Assembly (NCBI RefSeq): GCF_031157315.1
Contig: NZ_JAVIFU010000001.1
Span: 62,001 to 126,000 of the forward strand
Direction of reading: 5' to 3'
Origin: Paenibacillus sp. LHD-38
GTDB taxonomy: Bacteria > Bacillota > Bacilli > Paenibacillales > Paenibacillaceae
DNA: 64,000 nucleotides
Shown here: positions 56,440 to 64,000 of the stretch, one piece after another
Position numbering within the stretch: the first letter of the stretch is position 1
Layout: the number at the start of each line of letters is the position of its first letter
Notes under the pieces: model-generated
Seen by the model: the letters and a program-made list of their open reading frames with translations, nothing else
Told to the model about the DNA's origin: nothing
The model's database searches: none
Made by a program: the position numbers and the translations under genes

Positions 56440-57501
56440 ATGTCATTTAAGAAAAAAATCGCAGGCGCTGCTCTTGCGGCAGCATTGACGTTAAGCGCGG
56501 CAGTTCCTGTATTCGCGCATGACGGATGGTCACAGACAAGCGCTCCAATCGTCGCGCAAAACCAAATCTCCTACGTGGAGCTTATGTACGGAAACCACTC
56601 CAATGAGCACAAAAGCTACCGATTAGAGGGGCAGTGGGGCAGCAGCTCGAAGGTATACGTAACTACGCCGGCTGGCGTGAAGTCGGATATTACGGGCACG
56701 CGCTTCTATACGGGTGAGCCGGCTACGGAGGAAACGCCTGCACTAAATAATTATTTTGTCGCCTCCTTTAAATCGAATATACCTGGAGCGTATATTATTT
56801 CTACGGAAGCAGACAGCGAGTTTAAAGGGGCAACGGCTGCAAGCCGTACGTTGCGCAGCGCAAAATCATTTGTAGCCATTGGCGATATTCCCGTTCTTGA
56901 CCGGGTGAAAGCATTGAAGGGTTTCTCCAAGCAAGTTAGCCCGGACCGAGCTGAGCTTATTCCCGCGTTTAATCCGGCTGCGGTTACACCGGACGAGACG
57001 GTATCGGTGCAGCTTCTCCTAAAGGGCAAGCCGCTTGCAGACACAGAAGTAGATATTATCCGACGCAGCAATTCGGAGGCTGCAGAGCTGAGAACGGATG
57101 CCAAAGGCGTGATTACCTTTAAAACAGGGGCGGCCGATTATTATTTGTTACGCGCGAAACCGAGCACGGCGGAAGCCAAAGAAGGCGAGTACAGCACAAC
57201 AAATTACGAAGCAACCATGACCTTTACGGTTCAAAATAAATCTGTAAAGCTTCCTGGCTCGGCGGCCTCGGCTAAACCGTTTATTTATGTAAATGGAAAT
57301 GCTGCGGCTGCAAGCAGCTTAACCATTGCGCAGGGCACGACGAAGGTAGATGCTTCCTTTATAAAACAGCATGTGGATGCGGCGTATAAAGGAACGGGTC
57401 TTGTATCGCTTCGTTCCGCAGCAGAAGCGGCAGGCGCATTCGTTGAATATTTCCCTGCAGTAGGCGGAAATCAAGCAGCGGTTGCGGTCTATACGAAATA
57501 A
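56440..57501 (+). CDS. Secreted DUF4198-type protein with copper-amine-oxidase-N-like tail
   Basis: A 353-residue exported protein. The signal peptide ends near PVFAHDGW, leaving a His at or near the mature N-terminus. Residues about 25-270 resemble DUF4198 (NikK-like) beta-sandwich domains linked to metal uptake or handling (KGKPLADTEVDIIRR, TDAKGVITFKTGAADYYLLRAKP). The last 75 residues (FIYVNGNAAAASSLTI...LVSLRSAAEAAGAFVEYFP) look like the stalk domain often called copper amine oxidase N-terminal. The start is fixed by the buried GGAGG. The next gene begins after nine bases and is a CopC-CopD fusion, so a role in copper binding is likely. Confidence 0.75.
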   Translation: MSFKKKIAGAALAAALTLSAAVPVFAHDGWSQTSAPIVAQNQISYVELMYGNHSNEHKSYRLEGQWGSSSKVYVTTPAGVKSDITGTRFYTGEPATEETPALNNYFVASFKSNIPGAYIISTEADSEFKGATAASRTLRSAKSFVAIGDIPVLDRVKALKGFSKQVSPDRAELIPAFNPAAVTPDETVSVQLLLKGKPLADTEVDIIRRSNSEAAELRTDAKGVITFKTGAADYYLLRAKPSTAEAKEGEYSTTNYEATMTFTVQNKSVKLPGSAASAKPFIYVNGNAAAASSLTIAQGTTKVDASFIKQHVDAAYKGTGLVSLRSAAEAAGAFVEYFPAVGGNQAAVAVYTK

Positions 57502-57510
57502 GGCTTGCTT

Positions 57511-59577
57511 ATGAAAAAACGAATAAATTGGATAACTGTGTTTATTATGATGTGGGCATGCATGCCGGGCTTAGTCTCGGCGCATGCCTATATTGCGCAA
57601 TCGGCCCCCTATCAGGATGCAGAGCTGACAGAATCGCCAACGGCCATACGAATAAAGTTTACGGAAAAAATCGATACGAAGCTGAGCAGCATTTCGCTTA
57701 AAAGGATCGATAACGGAGCAGCTATTGAAGGTGAATTAAGCGGTGAAGGCGACCTGACGCTTATTTATACGATTCCAAAGCTGGAAAATGGCGTCTATGA
57801 AGCGAGCTGGCAGGTGCTTTCGCTGGATTCGCATATGACGGACGGCTCCTTCCAATTCGCAGTCGGGGTGAAGCTGGAGCACACGAAGCCGGATGATACG
57901 GTATCTTTGGACGGAAACGGGAACAACGGCGCTGAAAACGGCACAGGCAGTGGAGCGGCAGCGACGGATAAGCCGGCATCTACAGTGAAGCCCGAGCCTA
58001 CGAAGAAGCCGAGCAGTACGCCGAGGCCGACAGCTGTGGCAAAGCCTTCCGCTGCACCGACAGCGGCTAGCGACGCAACTGTTATGCCGAGCTCCTCGTC
58101 TGCTGATTCGGACAGCACCGCTAAACCGGCATCGACGCCGGATGCTGCGGCAGCCGGAAACAGCGGGAGCGGAAATGGCGGCGATGCCAGTCCGTTAGCT
58201 GCGGGCGCCGAGCCCTCGGATTCTACTCCGCCGCAGACTGATGCAGCAGGAGGCAACCAGCCTAGCAGCCATGGCGACCACAGCGGAAGCAGTCATGCCG
58301 AGGAGGGGGAGCATGAACATGCGGGCGGCCACGGCAGCATGGTCACTCTGCGCGTGCTTGATATTTTAACAAGCGTGCTTCTTATGGGCATTTTGTTCTT
58401 TCGTTATGTTATTTGGAGAGATGGCGAGAAAAAGGTTCCGTTCGGCTTTTCACTGCGTGCCGAACGGATGGGTATGGGCGCGGCCGTATTCGTGTGGCTG
58501 ATTTCGGGTTTAACGCGATTGTCTATGCTGTCTGAGCAATTTGGCGGCGTCTCCCTATATGAGCTGGCTTCCGGAACGATGATTGGCAAAATGGCAACGC
58601 TTAGAACAGCGCTCGCCATACTCGCGCTTTTGCTCGCATTCGCGCCAAGCCGAGAGCGTCGATGGGCTAACCCGATTAAGAGTGCTGCGGCGTCAGCCAT
58701 TATCGTGACTTTCCCTCTGACGGGGCATGCCTATGCGGCAGTAGAGGGCGCAGCAGCAGCTATTTTAGCCCATACGGTTCATATGGCTGCTGCAGCAATA
58801 TGGTTCGGCGGTCTTGCGGGCCTGCTGTCGTTAACCTTTGAGAAGGATGCCGCTGAGCGATTGAATCAAGCAGCAGTGCGCTTCTCGGTGTGGGCGCTGC
58901 CGAGCATGGTTTTCATTATGGCAAGCGGGATATGGCTGGCAGCAGCTAGGCTTTCGGCATGGGAGCAGCTGCTGGCGGAGCCTTATGGCAGGCTCATTGC
59001 CGCCAAAATCTGTTTCATGCTGCTTGTGCTCGTCATCGCCGCTTTTCACAGACTTGTTTTCATGCCGCGCATCGCGCAGGGCAGTGCTGGAAGGGGCTTG
59101 CTGCTCGGCATTCGGGCCGAGGTGCTGCTTGCGGTCGCCTTGTTTGTGCTGGCTGGCTGGTTATCTTCAACCTCTCCTCCAGCTGATGCTGCTCAAAAGC
59201 TTGCCGAACCGATTTATTGGCATGTGATGGGCGACAAGGCGCATATGAGCATGCGGATCTCAGAGAATGAACAGTCGAAGGAACAATCCGCAAGACTCGA
59301 TGTCTGGCTGCCAGAGGGGCAAGGAGCGGCGGCATCGATTGTGGCTGTTGTCGTTCCTAAGGAAAATAAGAACGAGGGGGAAGTGATGATTCCGCTTAAG
59401 CTTCAGCCTCGCGCAGCCGAATTATATGAATATCCCGGTTTTACAAAATATACGTACCTGGCATCCGGTGAGTTTATCGATGATAGACATATAAGCTTAA
59501 TTACGATAGACGTGCTGGATGGAGAGGGCAACAGCTTCCATTACGAACGCGTGATAGGGGAAGGGGTAAAGGAATAA
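57511..59577 (+). CDS. CopC-CopD fusion with His-rich linker
   Basis: A 688-residue membrane protein. The signal peptide ends in VSAHAYIAQSAP, giving the N-terminal His used by CopC to bind Cu(II); the CopC domain runs to about residue 118 (SLDSHMTDGSFQFAVG, with another His). A long Pro/Ala/Thr/Ser-rich linker (about 120-270) ends in a His/Glu cluster (SHGDHSGSSHAEEGEHEHAGGHG, positions 58268-58338). Eight or nine helices of a CopD domain follow (about 275-560, VMLAHTVHMAAAAIWFGG-like LAHTVHMAAAAIWFGG), then an extracytoplasmic tail. Such fusions (YcnJ type) take up or handle copper. ATG 57511 has AAGG upstream. Confidence 0.88.
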   Translation: MKKRINWITVFIMMWACMPGLVSAHAYIAQSAPYQDAELTESPTAIRIKFTEKIDTKLSSISLKRIDNGAAIEGELSGEGDLTLIYTIPKLENGVYEASWQVLSLDSHMTDGSFQFAVGVKLEHTKPDDTVSLDGNGNNGAENGTGSGAAATDKPASTVKPEPTKKPSSTPRPTAVAKPSAAPTAASDATVMPSSSSADSDSTAKPASTPDAAAAGNSGSGNGGDASPLAAGAEPSDSTPPQTDAAGGNQPSSHGDHSGSSHAEEGEHEHAGGHGSMVTLRVLDILTSVLLMGILFFRYVIWRDGEKKVPFGFSLRAERMGMGAAVFVWLISGLTRLSMLSEQFGGVSLYELASGTMIGKMATLRTALAILALLLAFAPSRERRWANPIKSAAASAIIVTFPLTGHAYAAVEGAAAAILAHTVHMAAAAIWFGGLAGLLSLTFEKDAAERLNQAAVRFSVWALPSMVFIMASGIWLAAARLSAWEQLLAEPYGRLIAAKICFMLLVLVIAAFHRLVFMPRIAQGSAGRGLLLGIRAEVLLAVALFVLAGWLSSTSPPADAAQKLAEPIYWHVMGDKAHMSMRISENEQSKEQSARLDVWLPEGQGAAASIVAVVVPKENKNEGEVMIPLKLQPRAAELYEYPGFTKYTYLASGEFIDDRHISLITIDVLDGEGNSFHYERVIGEGVKE

Positions 59578-59667
59578 TAGGATCCGAAAGCTTGGTAAAA
59601 GAAGCTATCCTTGACTTCGTTCATGCCTTCTGCTAATCTCACCTTCAGGGAAAAGGCGGGTGTTAGT

Positions 59668-60066
59668 ATGATCATCGGCATCGGACATGACTTATCGGAT
59701 ATTACGAGAATAGCCAAAGTGTTAGACGGGCGCACGGGCGGAAGATTTCTGGAGCGCGTGCTCTCCGGGGGCGAACGGGAGCTTGCTTTGGGTTATACGG
59801 GAGAGCGGCTCCATCAATTTACAGCGGGGCGTTTTGCGGCAAAAGAAGCAGTCGTCAAGGCATTTGGCTGCGGAATCGGCAATGTCATTGGATTTACGGA
59901 TATTGAGATTTTGCGGGGGAGCTGCGGCAAGCCGGAATGCTATTTATCCGCCGCTGCTTGGGAGCGTTTGAGGCTTCGGCCGGAGGATGTACGAATCCAT
60001 GTCACGATTACGCATGAGCGTATGCTTGCTTCCGCATTTGCTGTTGCAGAACGGATAACGGAGTAA
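59668..60066 (+). CDS. acpS: Holo-[acyl-carrier-protein] synthase
   Basis: AcpS transfers 4'-phosphopantetheine from CoA to apo-ACP. The 132-residue protein has the magnesium ligands Asp8 in IGIGHDLSDI and Glu60 in RFAAKEAVVKAFG, both diagnostic. The frame runs from 59611, but AAGGCGGG upstream fixes the ATG at 59668. It is 90 bases after the copper gene on the same strand. Confidence 0.94.
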   Translation: MIIGIGHDLSDITRIAKVLDGRTGGRFLERVLSGGERELALGYTGERLHQFTAGRFAAKEAVVKAFGCGIGNVIGFTDIEILRGSCGKPECYLSAAAWERLRLRPEDVRIHVTITHERMLASAFAVAERITE

Positions 60067-60126
60067 CCTTTTGCCTATACTTGGAATGTAATATACCAAG
60101 TTAGAAGTCGAGAGGGGATGTCGGCA

Positions 60127-60354
60127 ATGAAGGAGCAGCGGCAGCAGAAGACGAAGCGTCGTTTTAAGACGGGGCAATGGGTCGAATATGACGGCTTGTA
60201 TTCGGACGATTGGGGCGGAGATCTGGTTCTGGTGCAGGGAGATTTGTTCCCGGTGCACCCGCAAATGGGCGAAACGAATTGGACGTACGCCGGTCAGTCC
60301 GCACATCACTTCATGAAATCTCCCAAAATAAATGGTCACCATATTGGTTATTAG
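60127..60354 (+). CDS. Small basic protein, function unknown
   Basis: A 75-residue soluble protein with a Lys/Arg/Gln-rich N-terminus (KEQRQQKTKRRFKTG) and a Trp/Asp/Gly-rich core (WVEYDGLYSDDWGGDLVLVQ). GAGGGG stands nine bases before the ATG at 60127; an ATG at 60118 is too close. An inverted repeat ACTTGG/CCAAGT lies upstream at 60080-60102. Not recognised. Confidence 0.6.
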   Translation: MKEQRQQKTKRRFKTGQWVEYDGLYSDDWGGDLVLVQGDLFPVHPQMGETNWTYAGQSAHHFMKSPKINGHHIGY

Positions 60355-60366
60355 ATTATAATGAAC

Positions 60367-60411
60367 AAAAGGGATGCCAGCGGCAGCTTAGTCTGCCGGG
60401 GCATCCTTTTT
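60367..60411. terminator. Terminator between convergent genes
   Basis: GGATGC and GCATCC arms with an inner CGGCAG/CTGCCG stem, flanked by AAAA and TTTTT. Confidence 0.8.
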
Positions 60412-60459
60412 GTTTCTGGATAAGCATTTAACTGTTCTTCGTTATGAATAACCTCATCG

Positions 60460-60816
60460 TTACTTTTTGGCTGCGAGCCAATTAGAGAGGCCAGTTATTT
60501 GCTCGGCGGTCAAACGGTCTTTAAAGGCTGGCATCGAGCCCTCGCCTTGTTCAATCTGCTGCGTAATATCCGAAGCGCTCATACGCTCGCCAACCTTTTG
60601 AAGGTTGGTAGCGGGGCCTACTCTGCCCTGAAGCCCGGTACCATGGCAGCTAACGCAATTTGCCTTATAGACCGAGACAACCTCAGCAGGCCCATCAAGT
60701 GCGCTGTTTTTGCCTGCAGCTCCATTCCCGCTGCCACCGCAGGCTGTTAAGGCAAACACCAGTATCATGGATACAAGTAGGGTTAGGAAAAAAATGAGTT
60801 TTCGATTGGCGAACAA
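60460..60816 (-). CDS. Lipoprotein cytochrome c (c551/CccB-like)
   Basis: A 118-residue membrane-anchored cytochrome c. The lipobox is FALTAC with acylated Cys26, followed by a Gly/Asn/Ala tether; the heme-binding CVSCH spans residues 54-58, and Met95 in GSMPAF is the likely sixth ligand. Such small cytochromes feed electrons to a terminal oxidase on the outer face. A TTG start at 60816 has AAAGGGG seven bases upstream; the frame extends to 60879 without a site. A promoter TTGCCT, 18 bp, CATAAT lies at 60874-60845 on the minus strand. Confidence 0.88.
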   Translation of the reverse strand: MFANRKLIFFLTLLVSMILVFALTACGGSGNGAAGKNSALDGPAEVVSVYKANCVSCHGTGLQGRVGPATNLQKVGERMSASDITQQIEQGEGSMPAFKDRLTAEQITGLSNWLAAKK

Positions 60817-60844
60817 TGAAATCGCCCCTTTCTTTTGATGTATA

Positions 60845-60874
60845 ATTATGGGAATAATGGACTTATAAAGGCAA
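60845..60874 (-). promoter_or_regulatory. Sigma-A-like promoter of the cytochrome c gene
   Basis: Minus strand TTGCCT (60874-60869), 18-bp spacer, CATAAT (60850-60845). Confidence 0.5.
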
Positions 60875-60987
60875 TTCACAAGACGTCCATATGAATTTGA
60901 ATCGTTAATTCGTATAATAGAGAAGGTTGAAACCTTACACGAAAATTATTTATTTATTATATCGCAGTTTTACTTACAGGAGAATTC

Positions 60988-61869
60988 ATGAAACCAACAA
61001 TAGATAGTATTTTACAAAATCAATTGAATAAACTCCAAGCCGAGGTTATTATGAGCGCTTATACCGAAAGCGTTCCAGGTTGGTCCGAACAAAAATCCGA
61101 GCCTGACTTCTACCGCTTCTGTTTTACGGAGAAGGGAAAATGCTGGCTTGTAATCGAAGACGAAAAGTATATTCTGCAGCCGGGAACCCTTTATCTATTT
61201 CCGGCGGGAACGCTGCAATCCTTTGGTACGGAGGGCAGCGAAACGTTTGGACGTTATTGGTGCCACTTTCGTTTAGAGCTAGGCGATATTCAAGTCATTA
61301 ATTCCTTGCAGCTCCCGCCATTCGTTAACGTGCAGGACAGGCAGGCGATCAAGGAGCTATTTGACAAAATGGAAGCGTACCAGCACTCCCATACCATCAC
61401 AAGGGAGCTGCGGCTGAAGGCCGTTTTGCTGGAGCTGCTTGCCTTTTATTTGGATGAGGGTCATGTTCAGAGAGAAAATCTGCATGATCCCGGCTCCGAG
61501 GAGAAATGGAACGTGGTTCTTGCCTACATTGAAGCGAATTTGCATGAGAACATACAAATCGAAGAGCTCGCGAAATTCGCCTTTTTGCATCCGAACTATT
61601 TTATTACTTCCTTCAAAAGCATCATGGGATGCTCGCCGATCCAATATGTAACGAATCGCCGGATTGCGATCGCCAAGGATCTTCTTATGGAAACGGAACT
61701 ACCGGTGGTGGCTGTGGCAAAGCTGGTAGGCATGAAAAACCACTATTTATCAAGGCTGTTCAAGAGATACACAGGTGTCACGCCTGTTCAATACCGCCGC
61801 ATCGGCAGACTTAACGGCAGCAATCTATTGGAGCCGGACGCATCAACATGTGAGGAGGAAAACAGCTAG
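60988..61869 (+). CDS. AraC-family transcriptional regulator
   Basis: A 293-residue regulator: an N-terminal cupin-like sensing domain (about 25-150, KYILQPGTLYLFPAGTLQSFG) and a C-terminal two-HTH AraC domain (about 170-275, IEELAKFAFLHPNYFITSFKSIMGCSP and VGMKNHYLSRLFKRYTGVTP). ACAGGAG precedes the ATG. A TATAAT at 60913-60918 could be its -10. Its stop overlaps the mutY start by one base, an unusual coupling of a sugar-type regulator with DNA repair; KDPG aldolase follows. Ligand and regulon are unknown. Confidence 0.88.
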   Translation: MKPTIDSILQNQLNKLQAEVIMSAYTESVPGWSEQKSEPDFYRFCFTEKGKCWLVIEDEKYILQPGTLYLFPAGTLQSFGTEGSETFGRYWCHFRLELGDIQVINSLQLPPFVNVQDRQAIKELFDKMEAYQHSHTITRELRLKAVLLELLAFYLDEGHVQRENLHDPGSEEKWNVVLAYIEANLHENIQIEELAKFAFLHPNYFITSFKSIMGCSPIQYVTNRRIAIAKDLLMETELPVVAVAKLVGMKNHYLSRLFKRYTGVTPVQYRRIGRLNGSNLLEPDASTCEEENS

Positions 61870-63089
61870 TGGGACAAGAGGAAGTCAAAATATTTTTTAG
61901 TACAGAGCTGCTTAATTGGTATCGGCTGATCAAGCGTGATCTGCCATGGCGGCTCAATCGTGATCCCTACCGCGTATGGGTATCCGAAATAATGCTTCAG
62001 CAGACGAGGGTTGATACGGTTATTCCGTACTATAACCAGTTCATGAGTAAATTTCCGACCGTAAGGGCGCTTGCGGAAGCGCCCGAGACAGAGGTGCTCA
62101 AGAGCTGGGAGGGACTTGGCTATTATTCGCGCGCGCGCAATTTGCAGGCAGGAGCTAAAGAGGTAGTGGCGCGTTACGGCGGGATCGTACCGGACGATAA
62201 AGCTTCGGTAGCGGGATTGAAGGGCGTAGGTCCTTATACGAGCGGAGCGATTATGAGCATTGCGTTTAACCGTCCGGAGCCTGCAGTCGATGGCAACGTG
62301 ATGCGCGTACTCTCCCGATATTTTTGCCTCGAGGATGACATCGCGAAGGCGTCTACGCGAGTGGGCATTGAGAAGCTGGCGGCCTCAATTATACCGGAAG
62401 GCGCTGCTGGCGATTTTAATCAAGCCCTAATGGAGCTTGGAGCGTTAGTTTGCACGCCAAAGTCGCCGAGCTGCCTGCCATGTCCCGTGATGGAGCATTG
62501 CGCGGCGCGGCTTGCGGGCCGAGAGACGGAATTGCCGATAAAGACAAAGGCGAAGCCGCCGCGTCCGGAATATAGGGCGGCAGCTATTGTCGTAGGCAGC
62601 GGCGTGAATGCAGGCAAGGTGCTCGTAAGGCAGCGTCCGGATACGGGGCTGCTTGCTCAGATGTGGGAGCTGCCGCATTTGCTGCTGCCGCCGGATAAGA
62701 CGGAGTGGCTGGCGGAGTCGGCGCCGAAGGAGCAGGGCGAGCTGGCCGAGATGATCAGCCGCATGCTTGAGGAAGATACGGGGCTGCTAATAAGGCCGCG
62801 AGGCTGGTTTATCGACGCTGATCATATTTTCAGCCATATTCATTGGAAAATGCGGTTTTATTTGGCTGATTTAGGCGAAGAGACGAGTACGCTTGAGGAT
62901 GCGGCAGCCGCATCTGAGCTTGGTCGTAATCTCATAGCGGCTGAAGCAAACGCCGGTTATGAGGCGGCGGCTGCTCAAGGTTTGCAAGCTGACGAGCTGA
63001 GCGCTTATCGATGGATCGGCAAGGATGATATGGAAACTTTGCCGTTTCCGAATTTATTTTTGCGCATGTTAAAGCATTTTTGGGAATAA
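61869..63089 (+). CDS. mutY: A/G-specific adenine glycosylase
   Basis: MutY removes adenine mispaired with 8-oxoguanine. The 406-residue protein has LPWRLNRDPYRVWVSEIMLQQTRV with the catalytic Glu, the HhH motif LKGVGPYTSGAIMSIAF, the catalytic Asp in AVDGNVMRVLSR, the [4Fe-4S] cysteines in the exact C-x6-C-x2-C-x5-C spacing (CTPKSPSCLPCPVMEHC), and a C-terminal NUDIX-like 8-oxoG recognition domain. GTG start overlapping the AraC stop, with GAGGAGG upstream. Confidence 0.95.
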   Translation: MGQEEVKIFFSTELLNWYRLIKRDLPWRLNRDPYRVWVSEIMLQQTRVDTVIPYYNQFMSKFPTVRALAEAPETEVLKSWEGLGYYSRARNLQAGAKEVVARYGGIVPDDKASVAGLKGVGPYTSGAIMSIAFNRPEPAVDGNVMRVLSRYFCLEDDIAKASTRVGIEKLAASIIPEGAAGDFNQALMELGALVCTPKSPSCLPCPVMEHCAARLAGRETELPIKTKAKPPRPEYRAAAIVVGSGVNAGKVLVRQRPDTGLLAQMWELPHLLLPPDKTEWLAESAPKEQGELAEMISRMLEEDTGLLIRPRGWFIDADHIFSHIHWKMRFYLADLGEETSTLEDAAAASELGRNLIAAEANAGYEAAAAQGLQADELSAYRWIGKDDMETLPFPNLFLRMLKHFWE

Positions 63090-63117
63090 ATGAATGTACA
63101 GGCTGGAGGAGAAGAGA

Positions 63118-63750
63118 ATGGGTCAAATGCTTGAGCTGCTGCTGCAGCACAAAATCGTAGCGATTTTAAGGGGAATTGAAGACCGGCATGCGGATGATAC
63201 CGCGCAGGCTTTAATTGACGGCGGTATTTATATGATGGAAATTACGATGAACACGGAAGGCGCGGCGGCAATGATCAATCGTTGGCGCACGAAGTTTGAC
63301 GGCAAAGCGGCAGTCGGCGCGGGCACGGTAACGGATGTAGCCCTTGCCGAGCAAGCTGTTGCCGCAGGAGCTCAGTTTCTCATTTCTCCAAATTTAGATG
63401 AGGAAGTCATAGCTTACGGCCGCGAGCAGGGCCTCTCCGTCTGGCCCGGCGTCATGACGCCGACCGAAATCGTGAAGGCATGGAAGGCTGGAGCAGATGC
63501 CGTGAAAATATTCCCAATGGGAACGCTGGGCATTGGCTACCTGCAGGAAATTCGCGGTCCGCTCAATGAAATACCGATGATCGCCACCGGCGGCGTTGAT
63601 TTGCATAATATTGCCGACTATTTTAAAGCAGGTGCGAATGCAGTCGGAATGGGCAGCAAGCTTGTCAATCTAGAGTGGGTTCGGGAAGGCAAATTCGATC
63701 AAGTAACGGAAAGGGCGCGGCAATTCGTGGAAGCCGTGCGAGCTTTGTAG
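63118..63750 (+). CDS. eda: 2-keto-3-deoxy-6-phosphogluconate aldolase
   Basis: KDPG/KHG aldolase splits KDPG to pyruvate and glyceraldehyde 3-phosphate. The 210-residue TIM barrel has IVAILRGIEDRHADD, the catalytic Glu in MEITMNTEGA, VGAGTVTD, and the Schiff-base Lys in ADAVKIFPMGTLG. GGAGGAG fixes the start at ATG 63118; the frame opens at 63094. No kinase or dehydratase partner adjoins, so it may serve uronate or gluconate breakdown encoded elsewhere. Confidence 0.92.
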   Translation: MGQMLELLLQHKIVAILRGIEDRHADDTAQALIDGGIYMMEITMNTEGAAAMINRWRTKFDGKAAVGAGTVTDVALAEQAVAAGAQFLISPNLDEEVIAYGREQGLSVWPGVMTPTEIVKAWKAGADAVKIFPMGTLGIGYLQEIRGPLNEIPMIATGGVDLHNIADYFKAGANAVGMGSKLVNLEWVREGKFDQVTERARQFVEAVRAL

Positions 63751-63769
63751 AGAAAGGAAGGTTTCTTGG

Positions 63770-64000
63770 ATGAACTTGGTCTCATGGTTATTATCCATCT
63801 TCTTGCTCATCATCGTGCTGATGTCCGCGCTGGTTTGGCGAATGGGCGCCCGCAGCCAGACACCGCGGAAGCTTGCGAACGGCAATGCTCCTGATATCGG
63901 GACGCAGTGGCAGTCCGTATCCTTTACAAGTCACGGCTCCAAGCTGGAGGGCTGGCTGCTGCAGCCTTCCGCAGGTGTTTTAACCCGGGAGGGGCTTGCT
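63770..64000 (+). CDS. Membrane-anchored alpha/beta hydrolase, 3' truncated by the window
   Basis: The first 77 residues are visible: an N-terminal transmembrane helix (MNLVSWLLSIFLLIIVLMSA), a basic segment, then the first strands of an alpha/beta hydrolase (VSFTSHGSKLEGWLLQPS), the usual opening of this fold. AAAGGAAGG lies nine bases upstream. The catalytic residues lie beyond the window, so function is open. Confidence 0.7.
   Translation, partial: MNLVSWLLSIFLLIIVLMSALVWRMGARSQTPRKLANGNAPDIGTQWQSVSFTSHGSKLEGWLLQPSAGVLTREGLA

Overview
The window reads as a low-to-mid GC Gram-positive chromosome segment, most likely Paenibacillus or a close relative. The evidence is strong GGAGG-type ribosome binding sites, frequent TTG and GTG starts, sigma-A promoters, CcpA-type cre sites, an S-layer-homology (SLH) protein, a bacilliredoxin, a KinB-like sporulation kinase, DUF3243 and many carbohydrate-use loci. 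No rRNA, tRNA, CRISPR array, prophage or complete insertion sequence was seen.

Layout. 1-5474: a biotin operon bioA(partial)-bioD-bioB-bioF-bioH-bioC, tightly packed and partly overlapping. 5726-5995: a small gene made almost entirely of a 24-bp tandem repeat. 6221-13986: a beta-mannan utilisation cluster. An intracellular GH113 mannanase, a cellobiose 2-epimerase and a GH130 mannosylglucose phosphorylase lie on the minus strand. Divergent from them are a CUT1 sugar ABC importer (binding lipoprotein and two permeases, no ATPase) and an AraC-type response regulator with no kinase beside it. 14125-15933: an ABC exporter behind a promoter overlapped by a perfect inverted repeat. 16030-25619: a LysM/M23 cell-wall peptidase, a GH2 beta-galactosidase, an AIM24 protein with a coiled-coil membrane partner, an aldose epimerase, a stand-alone LytTR regulator, a lactonase-type beta-propeller and a fosmidomycin-resistance-like MFS pump.

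25760-36170: a DUF2087/GIY-YIG protein with an internal ribosome binding site and start, an MFS transporter, then an SLH protein followed by a secreted protein of about 2140 residues with CARDB, PKD-like and FN3-like modules. 36344-40572: the xylose locus, with xylR divergent from xylAB and a clear xyl operator, promoter and near-cre. 40670-53205: mostly housekeeping and small genes. They include a PAS-HTH regulator, a flavoprotein, a lipase-like hydrolase, the KinB-like kinase, a GNAT acetyltransferase, a bacilliredoxin, nadE, a P-loop protein, a DUF2809 protein, a frameshifted gene, an MFS pump and DUF3243. 53352-60066: an SGNH esterase divergent from an unrecognised 543-residue protein, then a copper-type operon (DUF4198 protein and a CopC-CopD fusion with a His-rich linker), then acpS. 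60127-64000: a small unknown, a lipoprotein cytochrome c, an AraC regulator overlapping mutY, KDPG aldolase and the start of an alpha/beta hydrolase.

The points most worth a second look are the nested GIY-YIG start, the overlapping promoter/palindrome/cre upstream of the LytTR gene, the inverted repeat that buries the ribosome binding site of the copper operon, the SLH/giant-protein pair with a visible composition break, and the 24-bp-repeat gene. All calls come from reading the sequence and recognising families; no database search was run.
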